A DNA stretch of 64,000 nt, taken from positions 3,023,501-3,087,500 of the forward strand of contig JAHQIY010000008.1 in assembly GCA_019054805.1 (NCBI GenBank), read 5' to 3'. Positions 54,117 through 64,000 of this stretch are shown piece after piece. The position numbers and the translations under genes are program-made. Within the stretch, counting starts at the first letter, position 1. Each line of letters opens with the position of its first letter. A model generated the notes under the pieces. That model searched no databases and was not told the DNA's origin. It saw nothing but the letters and a program-made list of their open reading frames with translations. Origin of the DNA: Brachionus manjavacas. Lineage: Eukaryota; Rotifera; Eurotatoria; Ploima; Brachionidae.

Positions 54117-55339
54117 ACAAGAAATTAGAAGAACTTTAAAAAGAATAAAAATTTTTTCACCAAATTTTTCATTTTGGTCTAAAAATAATTTAATTCCTAA
54201 AAATTTTTAACAAATCAATACTGCTATTATTTACCATTTTTTTCCCAATTTCTCTTAAATTTAACAGAAATCACAAAAAATTTGATAACAGATAAAAAAT
54301 TCAAAATTTATTTTTAGAAAAATAGTGAAAATTTTTGATTATGGTAAATGAGCCTAACCGGGTGACCTTTTAATTTATTGCAAATTTCGCACTTATTTTA
54401 TTCAAAAACTCCAAAAACGCTCACCGAATTAGACCAGTTTTTTCTAGTCACCCCTTTACCTCCTGCTTTTAATTGGGTGAGGCCTTATTGGGTGAATTAG
54501 ATTAACCCAGTTACCCCTGATTTTGTAAATATTTAGCCCGAGAACTAACCTCTTTTTCAGGATATTCACCGAATTCACCCAATTAGCCCAATAAGAATTA
54601 AAAAAAGGATTTTTTGTTATTTTTAAAAATATAAATATTTAAAATATTCTTTATTATTAATCTTTTAAATATACGCTACAACATAACTATTTAGAAAAAA
54701 TGTAAACGAATTATCAACGAATTCAAAATAAATTTTATGTTTGATAATACAGAATGAATATTTATATCAAATAAAATCAAATTTTTTTGTAAAAAAGGAG
54801 AAACAAAATTTTAAATTTTTCATAAAAAATGACGTCATTGTGATCATTTTTGTCCTTTCAGTCTAATTATGTTAAATATTTTTAGGGGTAAACGGGTCGG
54901 ATTTTTAGGTATTTAGGTGATACCTCATTAACCTCTTAACCCATAAAAAATAACAACATTAGACAGCGGACCCATCGGCTTTCTTAAAATTCTAGTAAAA
55001 TTATTTTCTACTAATTAAGACCCATTGAAAACGATAAGCAAATAAGTTTAGTTCAATGTTGTTCCGTCATCGGATCAAAAATTGTCAAACATAATTACTA
55101 ATTTGAAAAATTCTACCGAATTAGCCGAAAAAAAACTTTGAATTAAAAAAAAATGTTTAAAAATTTTTCATATATATATTTGGATTCCTCTCTTCAAGAT
55201 CTACAATAGTATGTGGGTTGTCAAAAAAAAAAAATAAAACGACTGATATATTTCGGTTTTTCAAATTTCGTCACCGAATTTACATTAAATACATTTAGGC
55301 TGTGTTACCATAGTTTTTAATTTTTGGCCTTAATACTGT
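54117..55339. other. Intergenic with scattered CACCGAATT / GGGTGAATT words
   Basis: At 54340-54600 and 54890-54960 the DNA is less AT-rich and contains inverted words such as CTTATTGGGTGAATT (about 54488) and AATTCACCCAATTAGCCC (about 54574), plus CACCGAATT at about 54421, 54570 and 55271. This may be an old non-autonomous repeat, but I cannot fix its ends. Confidence 0.4.
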
Positions 55340-56405
55340 GGTGATTTGACACTAGAGTTTTTACCGTTTTTAAAGTAAATTTACGGAAATTTTCGTAATT
55401 TTACTAAATTTTTGAAAAAACTGAAAAAAGCCAATTTTCAAGCAATTATCTCGAATTTTTGGAAAATTTCAAAAAAAAAAATTACTTCTTATTACGTAAA
55501 TTTACGTAAAATCCGAATTTTTAAATTGTAAAATACAGTAAAAATTTTATTTTTTATAATTCAGATTATTTTAGATTGAAAAAATTAATTATTTGACCAG
55601 TCTCCATTATTTTGAATCACAATTGGGATAACCTAAGTAATTAATTAATTTTGTGTCAAAATTTTTTTTAAATATTGAATCAAAATTAGATTAGTTTTAA
55701 AATGTAAAAAAAAGTTTCATTTAGTAGTAGTAGTAGTATGTTGAACTGAAACTCGGAAAAATACCCGAGCAGAGCTCTAATGAGCTATAGCAGTCGCTTC
55801 TTGTTTCGCAAGCCAAGCATCTAATTCCGACTTAAAAATATTCAACGTTTTTGTGCTAACTATTTCTTCCGGTAATTGGTTCCATATGTTTACAACTCTA
55901 TTTGTGAAAAAATGGAAACGCGAGGTACAATTTTTTATCTGTTCACGACGTAGAGTCTTTGAATGCCTTCTTAAGTCGTATACTTGACCGCTTTGACCAT
56001 AGGTTAATCCTTTTTTAAACTCATCTAACAGTCCAGTTTCATTTTAAGAAGAAATAAATATTTACCAATAAATTGATTGTTTTTAATCAATTTTATGTAA
56101 ATTTTGATTAAAAAAAAAATTTTCTATTATAATTCAAAATTTAATTTGTCTAATTTTTTTGTTTGAATTGCAAAATGTATCCAATATTGAAATAATATTG
56201 AAAAAGTGCGATGTTTTAAAAATTATTTTCAGTTTCAAATAAAAAAATAATATTGAGTTCGCAAGCATTTTTAAATTTGAAATTTAACTCTTAAAAAACT
56301 AAATTTTTACAATATTAGTAAAAAATAGTAAATCAACGAAAATTTACATTAATTTACGAAATGATACGTAAAATTTGTAAAATCCATGTAGCGAATCAAC
56401 ACTGT
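55340..56405. mobile_element. Possible decayed inverted-repeat element split by a LINE end
   Basis: The left part (about 55350-55440) contains TTTTTACCGTTTTTAAAG and AAATTTACGGAAATTTTCG. The right part (about 56320-56405), reverse complemented, reads TTTTACAAATTTTACGTATC and ATGTAAATTTTCG in the same order, suggesting old terminal inverted repeats with a LINE fragment between them. The match is weak and AT-rich, so this is tentative. Confidence 0.35.
55722..56045 (-). mobile_element. CR1/jockey-like LINE 3' end
   Basis: Minus-strand text GLLDEFKKGLTYGQSGQVYD, RRHSKTLRREQIKNCTSRFH, FFTNRVVNIWNQLPEEIV and FKSELDAWLAKQEATAIAH then a stop. It is the same protein end as in the LINE at 14517-15144 (FFSNRVAPQWNRLPEEVV). 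The 3' UTR is short and ends in a (CTA)n run at about 55725-55738. Only the last hundred codons are present and the frame is open. Confidence 0.8.
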
Positions 56406-56409
56406 AAAA

Positions 56410-57893
56410 AATAGCAGATTTTCTAAAAATATCTTTTTTCTTTAAAATATGAAACGAATTTATTCTATGAACCTGACACCATAAGTATTTTCATTTTATA
56501 TTGTTAAATTCGAGCCTTTTAAAAAGAAAAATCGACGAGGAAAATTAAATATTTTTAATGAAAAGGCCATTATTTTTTGTCTGATTCTTTTTAAATATAA
56601 TAATAAAAATATGAACCTAAATCATCATTTATTTCTAGACAAAATTTTGTAATCTGCTTTTTTAGGTTTTAATTGATTCTTCAATAATTTCAATACTTAT
56701 AAAAACTTAATTTTAGCAATTGGTTGGCAAGATAAAAGAAGATTAAAGAAAATTTTCTATTTTTTACTGAGGTTAATGTTGAACACAAGCAAACCATTAA
56801 TAAAATTATATAATTGAATTTTAAATGACATAGAGTGTTTAAAGAATCGATTTAATAAAAGTAAAAAAATTACTATAAATAAATTTCTAGACAAAATGTT
56901 TTATCTTTTTTTTTTTGATTTTAATGGATTCTTCAATAATTTTGAAAAAAAATTTCTATAAATTAATTTATTCAAAATTAAAATTAAAGTATACAAATTA
57001 AAAAAAAATAAAGAATTTTTATAGGTTTTTTACTTATCGGCAAAGCTCAACGCCAAGCCTTGGCTTTTAAATTAAATTTTTTTTATTTCATTCGTCTCAG
57101 TTTATTTGTTGAACTAAATTTCTTAATATCTCTTAGTGTTTGTTTTTGTGTGTAAAAATCTTGATATTCAAAAGAAATAATTATTTTCGAGAAACTTGGA
57201 GTAATATAAGTAATTATTAACAGGCAAGCAGTTAATATTTTTTTATTTATCGCGTTAATTTCATTAAAATGTTCAATTTTAATTTAAAAATAATTAATTC
57301 AAATAAAAAATAATATTTTCAATTCTAATTGTTTTAATTTTCATAAATTTAGTAATAAATTTTTCCAAATATTTTTCTTATAAAATAATTTTTTCTGTAT
57401 CTAAATTAAAAAAAAACAAATCAAACTGAATGCACCAAAAATATAAAATGCTATTTCAATTATCTAATGCATATCTAAAGGAATTTTTTAATTTTTTATC
57501 AAAAATTTAAAAAAAAAGGCTATATATAATTGAAATTTATTTATTTATTTAAAAATTTTAAATTAAAAAAAATTATCTTTTATTTAATTCTATTGAGATA
57601 TCAGTTGTTTTTATTTAAAATGTCTATTTTATAAGGCTTTTAAATTTTTTTTGGCTTTATGGGCACTTTGGAATACTGGTTGAATAAAAAATTTGGAATT
57701 TAATTTTTTTTATTTAAAAAATTTCACATTTTTCGAAAATGTGATTCTTAAAATTTTATTTTTATTAAATTTAATTGCTTTTATTTGCTGTCTATTTAGA
57801 AAAATGGCAGCCAAAAATTGAATTTAATTTTTTTGCTGTTTTAAAGCGATTTTAAAATTTAAAAATTTAAGCTCAGAACTTTGTAATATAAAA
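56410..57893. other. Intergenic, upstream of carboxypeptidase copy B
   Basis: AT-rich DNA without frames or clear repeats. Confidence 0.4.
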
Positions 57894-59994
57894 ATGCCTT
57901 CAATTTTCCTTACAATTTTATTTATTCTTAAAATAAAAGCTCAATTAATTAATAAAACAGACGAAAGCAATAAATTTAACAAGACTGTTAATTTACTTTC
58001 CGAAATCTGCCAACAACACAAAGACAAATGTCATCTTTATTCAATAGGAAAATCGGTTATGGGCAACGATTTAAATGTTTTATCAATTGCTCACAAGAAC
58101 CCTGATGTTCATATTCCTTTGAGACCTGAGGTAAAATATGTCGGCTGCATCCATGGTAATGAATTTGTAGTCCAAGATTTATTAGTGCGTCTAATCAATT
58201 ATTTGCTAACCCAAGATTCTGATTCAGATGTTAAATATATAACTCAAAATATGAGAGTGCACATTTTGCCCATTATGAATCCTGACGGTTTTATAATTAG
58301 CGATCCAAATAATTTTCCATCGAGTCTGGGTCGTAGGAATTATGCAGGCATTGATTTAAATCGAAATTTTCCAGATCTTTTCAGAAAATTTTCAGGTACA
58401 ATTCAACCTGAAACCAATTCGGTTTTGAACTGGTTGGAAGTCAATGATTTTGTTCTCTCTGCTAATTTCAATGGAGGATCTCTTGTCGCTAGTTACCCTT
58501 TTGACAATTACCTTAATTCTGAATCATATTCAAAACAAGAGAGTCTGACAAATGACAATGATGTATTTGTCAGTCTAGCTAAGACATATTCTTTCAATCA
58601 TCCGAGAATGAGGAATTATTCATGCTCAGAATTTGAAAAATTTGAAGACGGAATTATTAATGGAGGTTTGTAAAAAAATTTAATTTTATTAAAACTTTTT
58701 AATTAATAATTAAAGTTAAATTAGAATTAAAATTATTTTGTTATATTGTTTTTTTTCTGGGTGGATACGAATTGTGATTTATTTTTTAAAAGTTTTTCTT
58801 AATTTTTAAGTAAAAAACTGCTAATCAAAAAAAAATTCCAAATTAAAAAAACATTATTATTGAAATGTATTGAGAGAAGATTTTTATTATTTTTTGATAT
58901 TCAATTATCGTGATCTTAAATTATTTAAAAAAATTTTGAAACTCCAGAAAGTCCTGCATGTAATGTTTTTATATAGAGTTAATTTTTTTTTTTTTTTAAT
59001 TTCAGTCATTTAATTTTTTTTGTAATTTAATTATTAAAATTAAAAAATTCAACTGATAAATCGTAAAAGAACCATTTAACTCGTTTGATGCTTCTAGTGT
59101 TAATGAATTGCATGGTCAGATTTTGTAACCACTACTTAGTAAAATTATTAATCAAGGCTTTGAAATATCACATTTTTTTAGAAAAACAATTAGATAAAGA
59201 ATAAAAAAAAATTTGAATTTCAAAATTTTATTTTTTAAATATTTTTGTGATTTCTTTCTGAAATCGTCTTTGAATATCGTTGATTAAAGAATATTAAGAA
59301 AATATAGTATTCATAATTAATTTTTTATTCTATATTTTTTATTTTAACAATCACATTTAATTATTAATTCTAATTTATTTTATTTAAATCAGCCAATTGG
59401 TATCCCATAGCTGGTGGAATGCAGGATGTAAATTATTGGAAATACGGATGTATGGAGATTACACTAGAAGTCAGCTGTGAAAAGTATCCAAATAACTCTT
59501 CGTTGCCAAGAATTTGGATTGAAAATAAATCTTCAATGCTCGAATTATTAAAAAAAGCCAATACCGGAGTGAAAGGAATCGTAAAATTTGAAAATGGTAT
59601 TCCGGCAAGTAACATTACAATCATGATCGGCAACAGAGAGCCTTATTTTAAAACAAATGCAAATGGAGAATACTATAGATTGCTTTTACCTGGGACATAT
59701 AAATTAAGCGTTGCTTTTAAATGTCTTTCTATTTATGAAGAAATATTCACCATTTCAAATAATTCAAAACTTAAAGTTTTAAACATAAGCCTTTTAGACA
59801 ATTTTTACAATCTTTTTTCAAATTCATCACTAGACAGACATGCGATATTTTGTTCAAATAACACATCAATAGAGAATAAAGAATCATCAATCGAAACACC
59901 ACTATTTAATTCATCATTAAAATGTAAATTGTGTATTTTCTTAATAAGATTACTTTTATTAACAAAATTTCTAAATTTAATGATTTCAGAATAA
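57894..59994 (+). CDS. Carboxypeptidase M/N/D-like, copy B, zinc ligand lost (2 exons, 457 aa)
   Basis: Second gene of the tandem set, with exons 57894-58665 and 59393-59994. The phase-1 intron sits at the same place as in copies A and C but is 727 nt long. A hydrophobic start (IFLTILFILKIKAQ) serves as signal peptide. The first zinc pair is kept (CIHGNEFVVQDLLV), and LNRNFPDLF, WYPIAGGMQDVNYW and the catalytic Glu (MEITLEVSCEKYP) remain. The third zinc ligand, however, is Asn: SANFNGGSLVASYPFDN where the family has HGG. The Cys before the GRRN block and one of the tandem SCC cysteines are also gone (DPNNFPSSLGRRN; SCEKYP). The reading frame is open and otherwise well kept, so this looks like a selected pseudoenzyme rather than a pseudogene. 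The tail after the transthyretin-like domain is long, glycosylation-rich and ends hydrophobic (LCIFLIRLLLLTKFLNL), suggesting membrane attachment. Confidence 0.92.
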
Positions 59995-61479
59995 ACCGCT
60001 AATTTTCATAAATAAAATGTTCAATAATTTTTAAATTTTTTTTCATTCATTATTTTAAAATAAGATTAAAAATATCTGGTAATTTTAATTTTTTTTGCAT
60101 CAAATAATAAAATTCTTTGTTAAAAGCAATTACATATTATTATTATTTTTTTTAATAAATATTTTAAATGATAATATATTTGACTGAAAATACAAAAGAG
60201 AATTTCCATTAGTGACCATAAAACTGGGTTACTTAAAAAAATACTGATCATACCGGAAAATCGTGGTTATTAAATTTCAATTCATTTTTCAATTAATTGA
60301 ATGAAAATTAGTTATCAATAATTAAGAATGTTATAATTTTGAAAACTTTAGCTTTGAATTAGGTATTGTAGACTTCTAAATTAAAAGTTGTTGCCAAAAA
60401 TAACACAAGAGCTTCAAGAAGTGCGTGAACTGACCAGTCCGGTCAGATCCGATTTTGTTTTTTGGTTATTTTAAACTTTACTTATTTAAATTTTGATTAA
60501 GTAATAAGCATTATCTTTTTATTAAAATGAATTAAAAATATTTTAAATTAAAAATTTAGGTATAAAGTATCTTTAGCTATTATGGTTTTCATTTTGACTA
60601 CCTTAATCCTTGAAAATCTCATTTCAAGAGAAATAAAAAAAATAATTAAAATCAGAAATGATAAAAAAACAATTATGGAAAGAAAAAATCAAAATCAAAA
60701 AACAACAAGCGTCTCTTTAATCAAACAATATCTCCCTAAAACACCCCGAACTAGATTATTCCTTTAACAAGAAAAAATAAAAATAATAATAAACAATAAT
60801 GATCCTTTAAGTACAAAATTAGATATTAAAAATTTAATTTTTTTTAAAATATAATGTTCATTTTTTTACAAAGCCTTTATTTAGCGCTGTGTTAAAATTT
60901 TACAAATCTTTTTTTCATTTAAGAATTACATTAAATTTTGAATATTTGCATTATTCGAAAAAATTTACAATATTTGCTGAAAAAATTAAGAGATACTGTA
61001 AATTTTGTTAATTTTAATGAATACAATTTGAAATTTTTTTTTAAAGAAAGCCATAGTTAGAATAAAATATACTTAAATATTTTTTAAGCGTGAATTTAGG
61101 TTAAAAAATTAAAATATTTTTTAATACAAATATTTGAATTGTGTTATTACAATGAAAAAAAATTAAACAAGGTTAAACTATATCTGAGTGTTGGAGTTTT
61201 TCAAAGAAGATGTTTAATGATTTTCGTAAAACTATTAATTTTTTTACTTAAAAATTTTAATTAAAGTAATTTAAGAATAATTATTTTGTTTAGTTAAGGC
61301 TTCAATTAGGATAAAAAACCTCCTCTATTATCCAGTATTGGAAAAATTGCTATTTTGTTATAATTAAGGTTGCGTAGTCTGACCCGATTTTACTTTTCAT
61401 TTTATATTTTTCTAATAGATTAAATATGCATCATATATAATAAGATTTATTATAAGTATTATAAGTTTCAAATTAAAAG
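59995..61479. other. Intergenic of the carboxypeptidase cluster
   Basis: AT-rich. A short imperfect hairpin CTGACCAGTCCGGTCAG lies at about 60431-60447. Apart from the doubtful small frame at 60582 nothing is seen. Confidence 0.4.
60582..60767 (+). CDS. Doubtful small basic protein, 61 aa
   Basis: A 61-codon frame starting VFILTTLILENLISREIKK and continuing with a Lys/Asn/Gln-rich basic part to PRTRLFL. It has a hydrophobic first 12 residues, but composition is what AT-rich DNA gives by chance. No family is recognised. It could be an exon or noise; I list it only because it lies alone in a 1.5 kb gap of the carboxypeptidase cluster. Confidence 0.2.
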   Translation: MVFILTTLILENLISREIKKIIKIRNDKKTIMERKNQNQKTTSVSLIKQYLPKTPRTRLFL

Positions 61480-61740
61480 CAATTTGCAGCTGCGCTGAGG
61501 GATAGACATGCATTTTTCTCAAACAGAGTAGTGCCGCATTGGAATAAGTTGCCAGAAAATGTGGTAAACCCTAATTCAACCACTGATTTCAAAGCCGCTT
61601 TAGAAAGATTTTATAGAATCAGCGGCTACAACTCCACTTTGCCAAATTGCGGTGATGGGCTTAGGCACTCTACATGTTAGGTGTCGCATCAAGAACTACT
61701 TCTCCACCTAGAATTCTTAGTAGTTCTTTCTAAATTTTCA
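61480..61740 (+). mobile_element. CR1/jockey-like LINE 3' end
   Basis: Plus-strand text ALRDRHAFFSNRVVPHWNKL, PENVVNPNSTTDFKAALERF, YRISGYNSTLPNCGDGLRHS then a stop, followed by GTGTCGCATCAAGAACTACT. Both coding end and 3' UTR match the LINE at 14517-15208 (RFNRIGC, then GCGGTGATG and TTTCGCAGCAAGAACTACTACT). Only the last 70 codons are present. Confidence 0.8.
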
Positions 61741-62562
61741 CTAAAACAAGGCTTATCTTCTCAATTTTGTGAATTGTTAAGTTTTTTGTATCTATTTAGA
61801 TAAAAATATTTACGAAGAAATTACGAAGAAATCTTAATTTTTTTAATTTTAAAATTCAATAATTTTAAGTAATTAAGCTTAAGAATATTATGCACAGTTT
61901 TAACTAAAGGAAATTTCAACATTGTTTTCTAATTCAAACTTTTTTTTTTGTTTAATACTCTCAGATTTTTTTTCAAATTTTTTCAATATTTTTAAATTTT
62001 ATGCATTAATTAATTAAAAAAGTAAATCTAAAGCGTCTTGAACCAAAAACATCTTTAAAAAAAAAGAATTTTTAAAAAAATTATAAATTTGAAATTTTTT
62101 TTAGAGCGCAGAGTATGTTCTATCAATTAATTAATTAATGATAAAAAATAATGAAATTATTTAAAAAATTTAATTAGTTAATTAAATGCGCAGAAAAGAG
62201 AAGTATTATTTAGATATTAACTTAAAACAAGTCCCCTTGAAGGCTTGTTTTTATCAAGAAATTAGCCTATAAATCTGAAATAACATTAAGAATTTATTCT
62301 TCTAAAATTTTCATATTTAAGTAAGATTAGAAAAATAATAGTCATAGTCTTTGATCGTGAAAAAATGATTAAATTTTAAAATTTACCTGGGCTTGATTCT
62401 AATTTGATCATAATGTTGATACGATCATAGAAACACATACATTATTACACAAGAATTCAATAGAAATAAATTATATCCAAATTTTGCTTAAATTTATTAT
62501 ATTTAAAAAAAAAAGAAAATTAGCTCAATAATTGCTGTTTACCACTAAATATATTTAGATAA
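61741..62562. other. Intergenic, upstream of carboxypeptidase copy C
   Basis: AT-rich DNA with no visible element. Confidence 0.35.
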
Positions 62563-63955
62563 ATGATTATAGTTTCAATTTTATTTTTGTACTTAGTTGG
62601 CCTAAGTGAACTGTACAGATTCAAGTATCACAATCATACCGAAGTGTATGAATTGTTGTCTGAATATGCTAAGAATTTTCCAAACAAAACTCATCTTTAC
62701 TCAATAGGTAAGTCAATCCTTGGCAAGGACTTATGGGTGTTAGCAATTGCAGATAATGATCCATCGACGCATGTTCCACTCAGACCTGAGGTTAAATTAA
62801 TTGCTAATATCCATGGCAATGAGGTGATCGGAAAAGAAATTCTCCTCAAATTTATTAATGATATACTTTACAATCAAACAATGGACTCAAATCTAGATTC
62901 AATAATGAAAAGCATGAGGGTTCACTATTTGCCTTTAATGAACCCTGACGGTCTTTTAAAAAGCCACGAAAATGATTGCTCTAGTATCACAGGACGACAT
63001 AACAATGCTGGCATCGATTTGAACCGAAACTTTCCTGATTTATTCGATAATTCTGTTCGGAGCACTCAACCAGAAACGGCTGCCATTCTAGATTGGCTTG
63101 AGAGAAATGATTTCATTCTCTCAGCAAGTTTTCATGGAGGTTCCCTTGTAGCCAATTATCCATTTGACAATTATCCCAATTCGAATGGATACACAGCAAA
63201 AGAAAGCCTTACTGAGGACAATGATGTTTTTGTCAGTTTGTCAAAAGTTTATTCTTTTAATCATTTAAATATGCGAACACAAAGGTGTACTCCATTTGAG
63301 TCGTTTGACGACGGTATCACTAATGGAGGTAAAAATTATTTTAAAAATATGACAAATTTAATTATTTTATTCAATTTAATAAGCTCAGTGGTATCCGATT
63401 GTTGGCGGCATGCAGGATGTAAACTATTGGAGATACGGATGTATGGAATTAACCTTGGAGGTTAGCTGCTGTAAATACCCTTCTAGTTCTACTATTGAGA
63501 AGTTCTGGAATGAAAACAAAAATGCGGTTATTGAATTTTTGAACCAAGCAAATACTGGTGTTAAAGGAATTGTCAAATTTGAAAACGGAATGCCGGCAGG
63601 AAATGCTTCAATTAGGATTGATTCCAGAGAGCCTCATTTTAAAACAAACAAAAATGGAGAATATTATAGAATCCTGTTACCTGGTGTGTACAATTTGAGT
63701 GTTTTATTCGATTGCGGATATGTTTATAGTACTCGGATTACTATTCCAAGTGATTCAAAATTGTTAGTTTATAACATTACTCTATCGAATGCATTTTTGT
63801 CAAGCTATCTTAGTATTAGCTTGAATAGACATGCAGTCTTTTGCTCAAAATCTTCATCAGCAAATTTTATTGATTTCTTAATAAATAGAAGCAATGAAAG
63901 TAGATTTAAAAGGATAGCCTTAATTTTTTCATTTTTTTATTTGTTTTTTATTTAA
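62563..63955 (+). CDS. Carboxypeptidase M/N/D-like metalloprotease, copy C (2 exons, 445 aa)
   Basis: Third gene of the tandem set, exons 62563-63328 and 63384-63955, with a 55-nt phase-1 intron at the shared position. The signal peptide is IIVSILFLYLVGLSELY. All catalytic residues are present: NIHGNEVIGKEILL, SASFHGGSLVANYPFDN with the third zinc His, GIDLNRNFPDLF, WYPIVGGMQDVNYW and MELTLEVSCCKYP with the catalytic Glu. The Cys of NDCSS and those in SCCKYP are retained. A transthyretin-like domain follows (GIVKFENGMPAGNASIRI). The C-terminus is a short hydrophobic segment after a basic spot (RFKRIALIFSFFYLFFI), a plausible GPI-anchor signal as in human CPM, so this copy should be an active enzyme on the cell surface. 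It is closer to A than to B in the active-site region. Confidence 0.93.
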
Positions 63956-64000
63956 TTTTTTCAAAATTGTAGTCTAATTTTTTTAATTGTATTTGTAATT

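Noticed and set aside
1-64000. tRNA, rRNA and CRISPR loci
   Set aside because: No cloverleaf with a GGTTCGAAT-type arm, no rRNA text and no spaced direct repeats were seen by eye; a covariance-model scan would settle the tRNA question.

Overview
This is a eukaryotic, animal-type window. It is very AT-rich (estimated by eye at about three quarters A+T), its genes are split by many GT-AG introns, and several introns are near-minimal (44 to 55 nt). The ciliary/sperm gene IQCH, the kinetochore gene MIS12, a claudin-like tetraspan protein and several LINE families fit a small ciliated invertebrate. A monogonont rotifer (Brachionus-like) is my best guess, but this is inference from base composition and gene style only.

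Layout. 1-2.7 kb: AT-rich DNA with one possible small secreted protein. 2.7-5.0 kb: RSPRY1 (RING + SPRY). 6.0-7.4 kb: an intronless glycosyltransferase of bacterial MGT type. 7.5-8.2 kb: a five-exon MIS12 gene on the minus strand. 8.4-15.3 kb: LINE debris, including one LINE inserted in another with a visible target-site duplication, around a minus-strand gene of unknown function (11.3-12.6 kb). 15.9-16.4 kb: a small glycosylated single-pass membrane protein. 18.5-25.0 kb: IQCH on the minus strand, with a 2.2 kb intron holding a MITE and a LINE scrap. 26.2-27.3 kb: a fold-back hAT-type non-autonomous transposon with an 8-bp target-site duplication. 28.2 kb: a 56-residue SMIM30-like microprotein. 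29.1-35.2 kb: PTPN9/MEG2 (Sec14 + tyrosine phosphatase). 36.4-38.6 kb: LINE tail, second MITE copy, and a terminal-inverted-repeat element carrying a C2H2 finger. 39.8-40.5 kb: intronless CDC34/UBE2R. 40.9-41.3 kb: another MITE. 42.3-44.9 kb: TFIP11. 45.5-46.9 kb: RTE-like LINE. 47.06-47.24 kb: nested palindromes. 48.2-49.5 kb: an intracellular-type inhibitory serpin. 51.4-52.5 kb: claudin/PMP22-like gene. 52.8-64 kb: three tandem metallocarboxypeptidases of the CPM/CPN/CPD (M14B) type, the middle one lacking a zinc ligand.

Most genes are independent housekeeping or signalling genes with no operon logic. The one true cluster is the carboxypeptidase triplet. All three share the same phase-1 intron, so they arose by tandem duplication. 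Copies A and C keep the catalytic residues. Copy B has Asn in place of the zinc-binding His and has also lost two cysteines that should pair, so it looks like a secreted or membrane-tethered pseudoenzyme.

The points I find most worth following are the carboxypeptidase triplet, the inverted-repeat element with an intact zinc-finger reading frame, the fold-back hAT element, a 124-bp near-identical repeat in otherwise diverged LINE remains, a coding-like reading frame inside PTPN9 intron 1, and the SMIM30 and MIS12 genes, which a simple ORF scan misses. I saw no convincing tRNA, rRNA, CRISPR array or retrovirus-like element.
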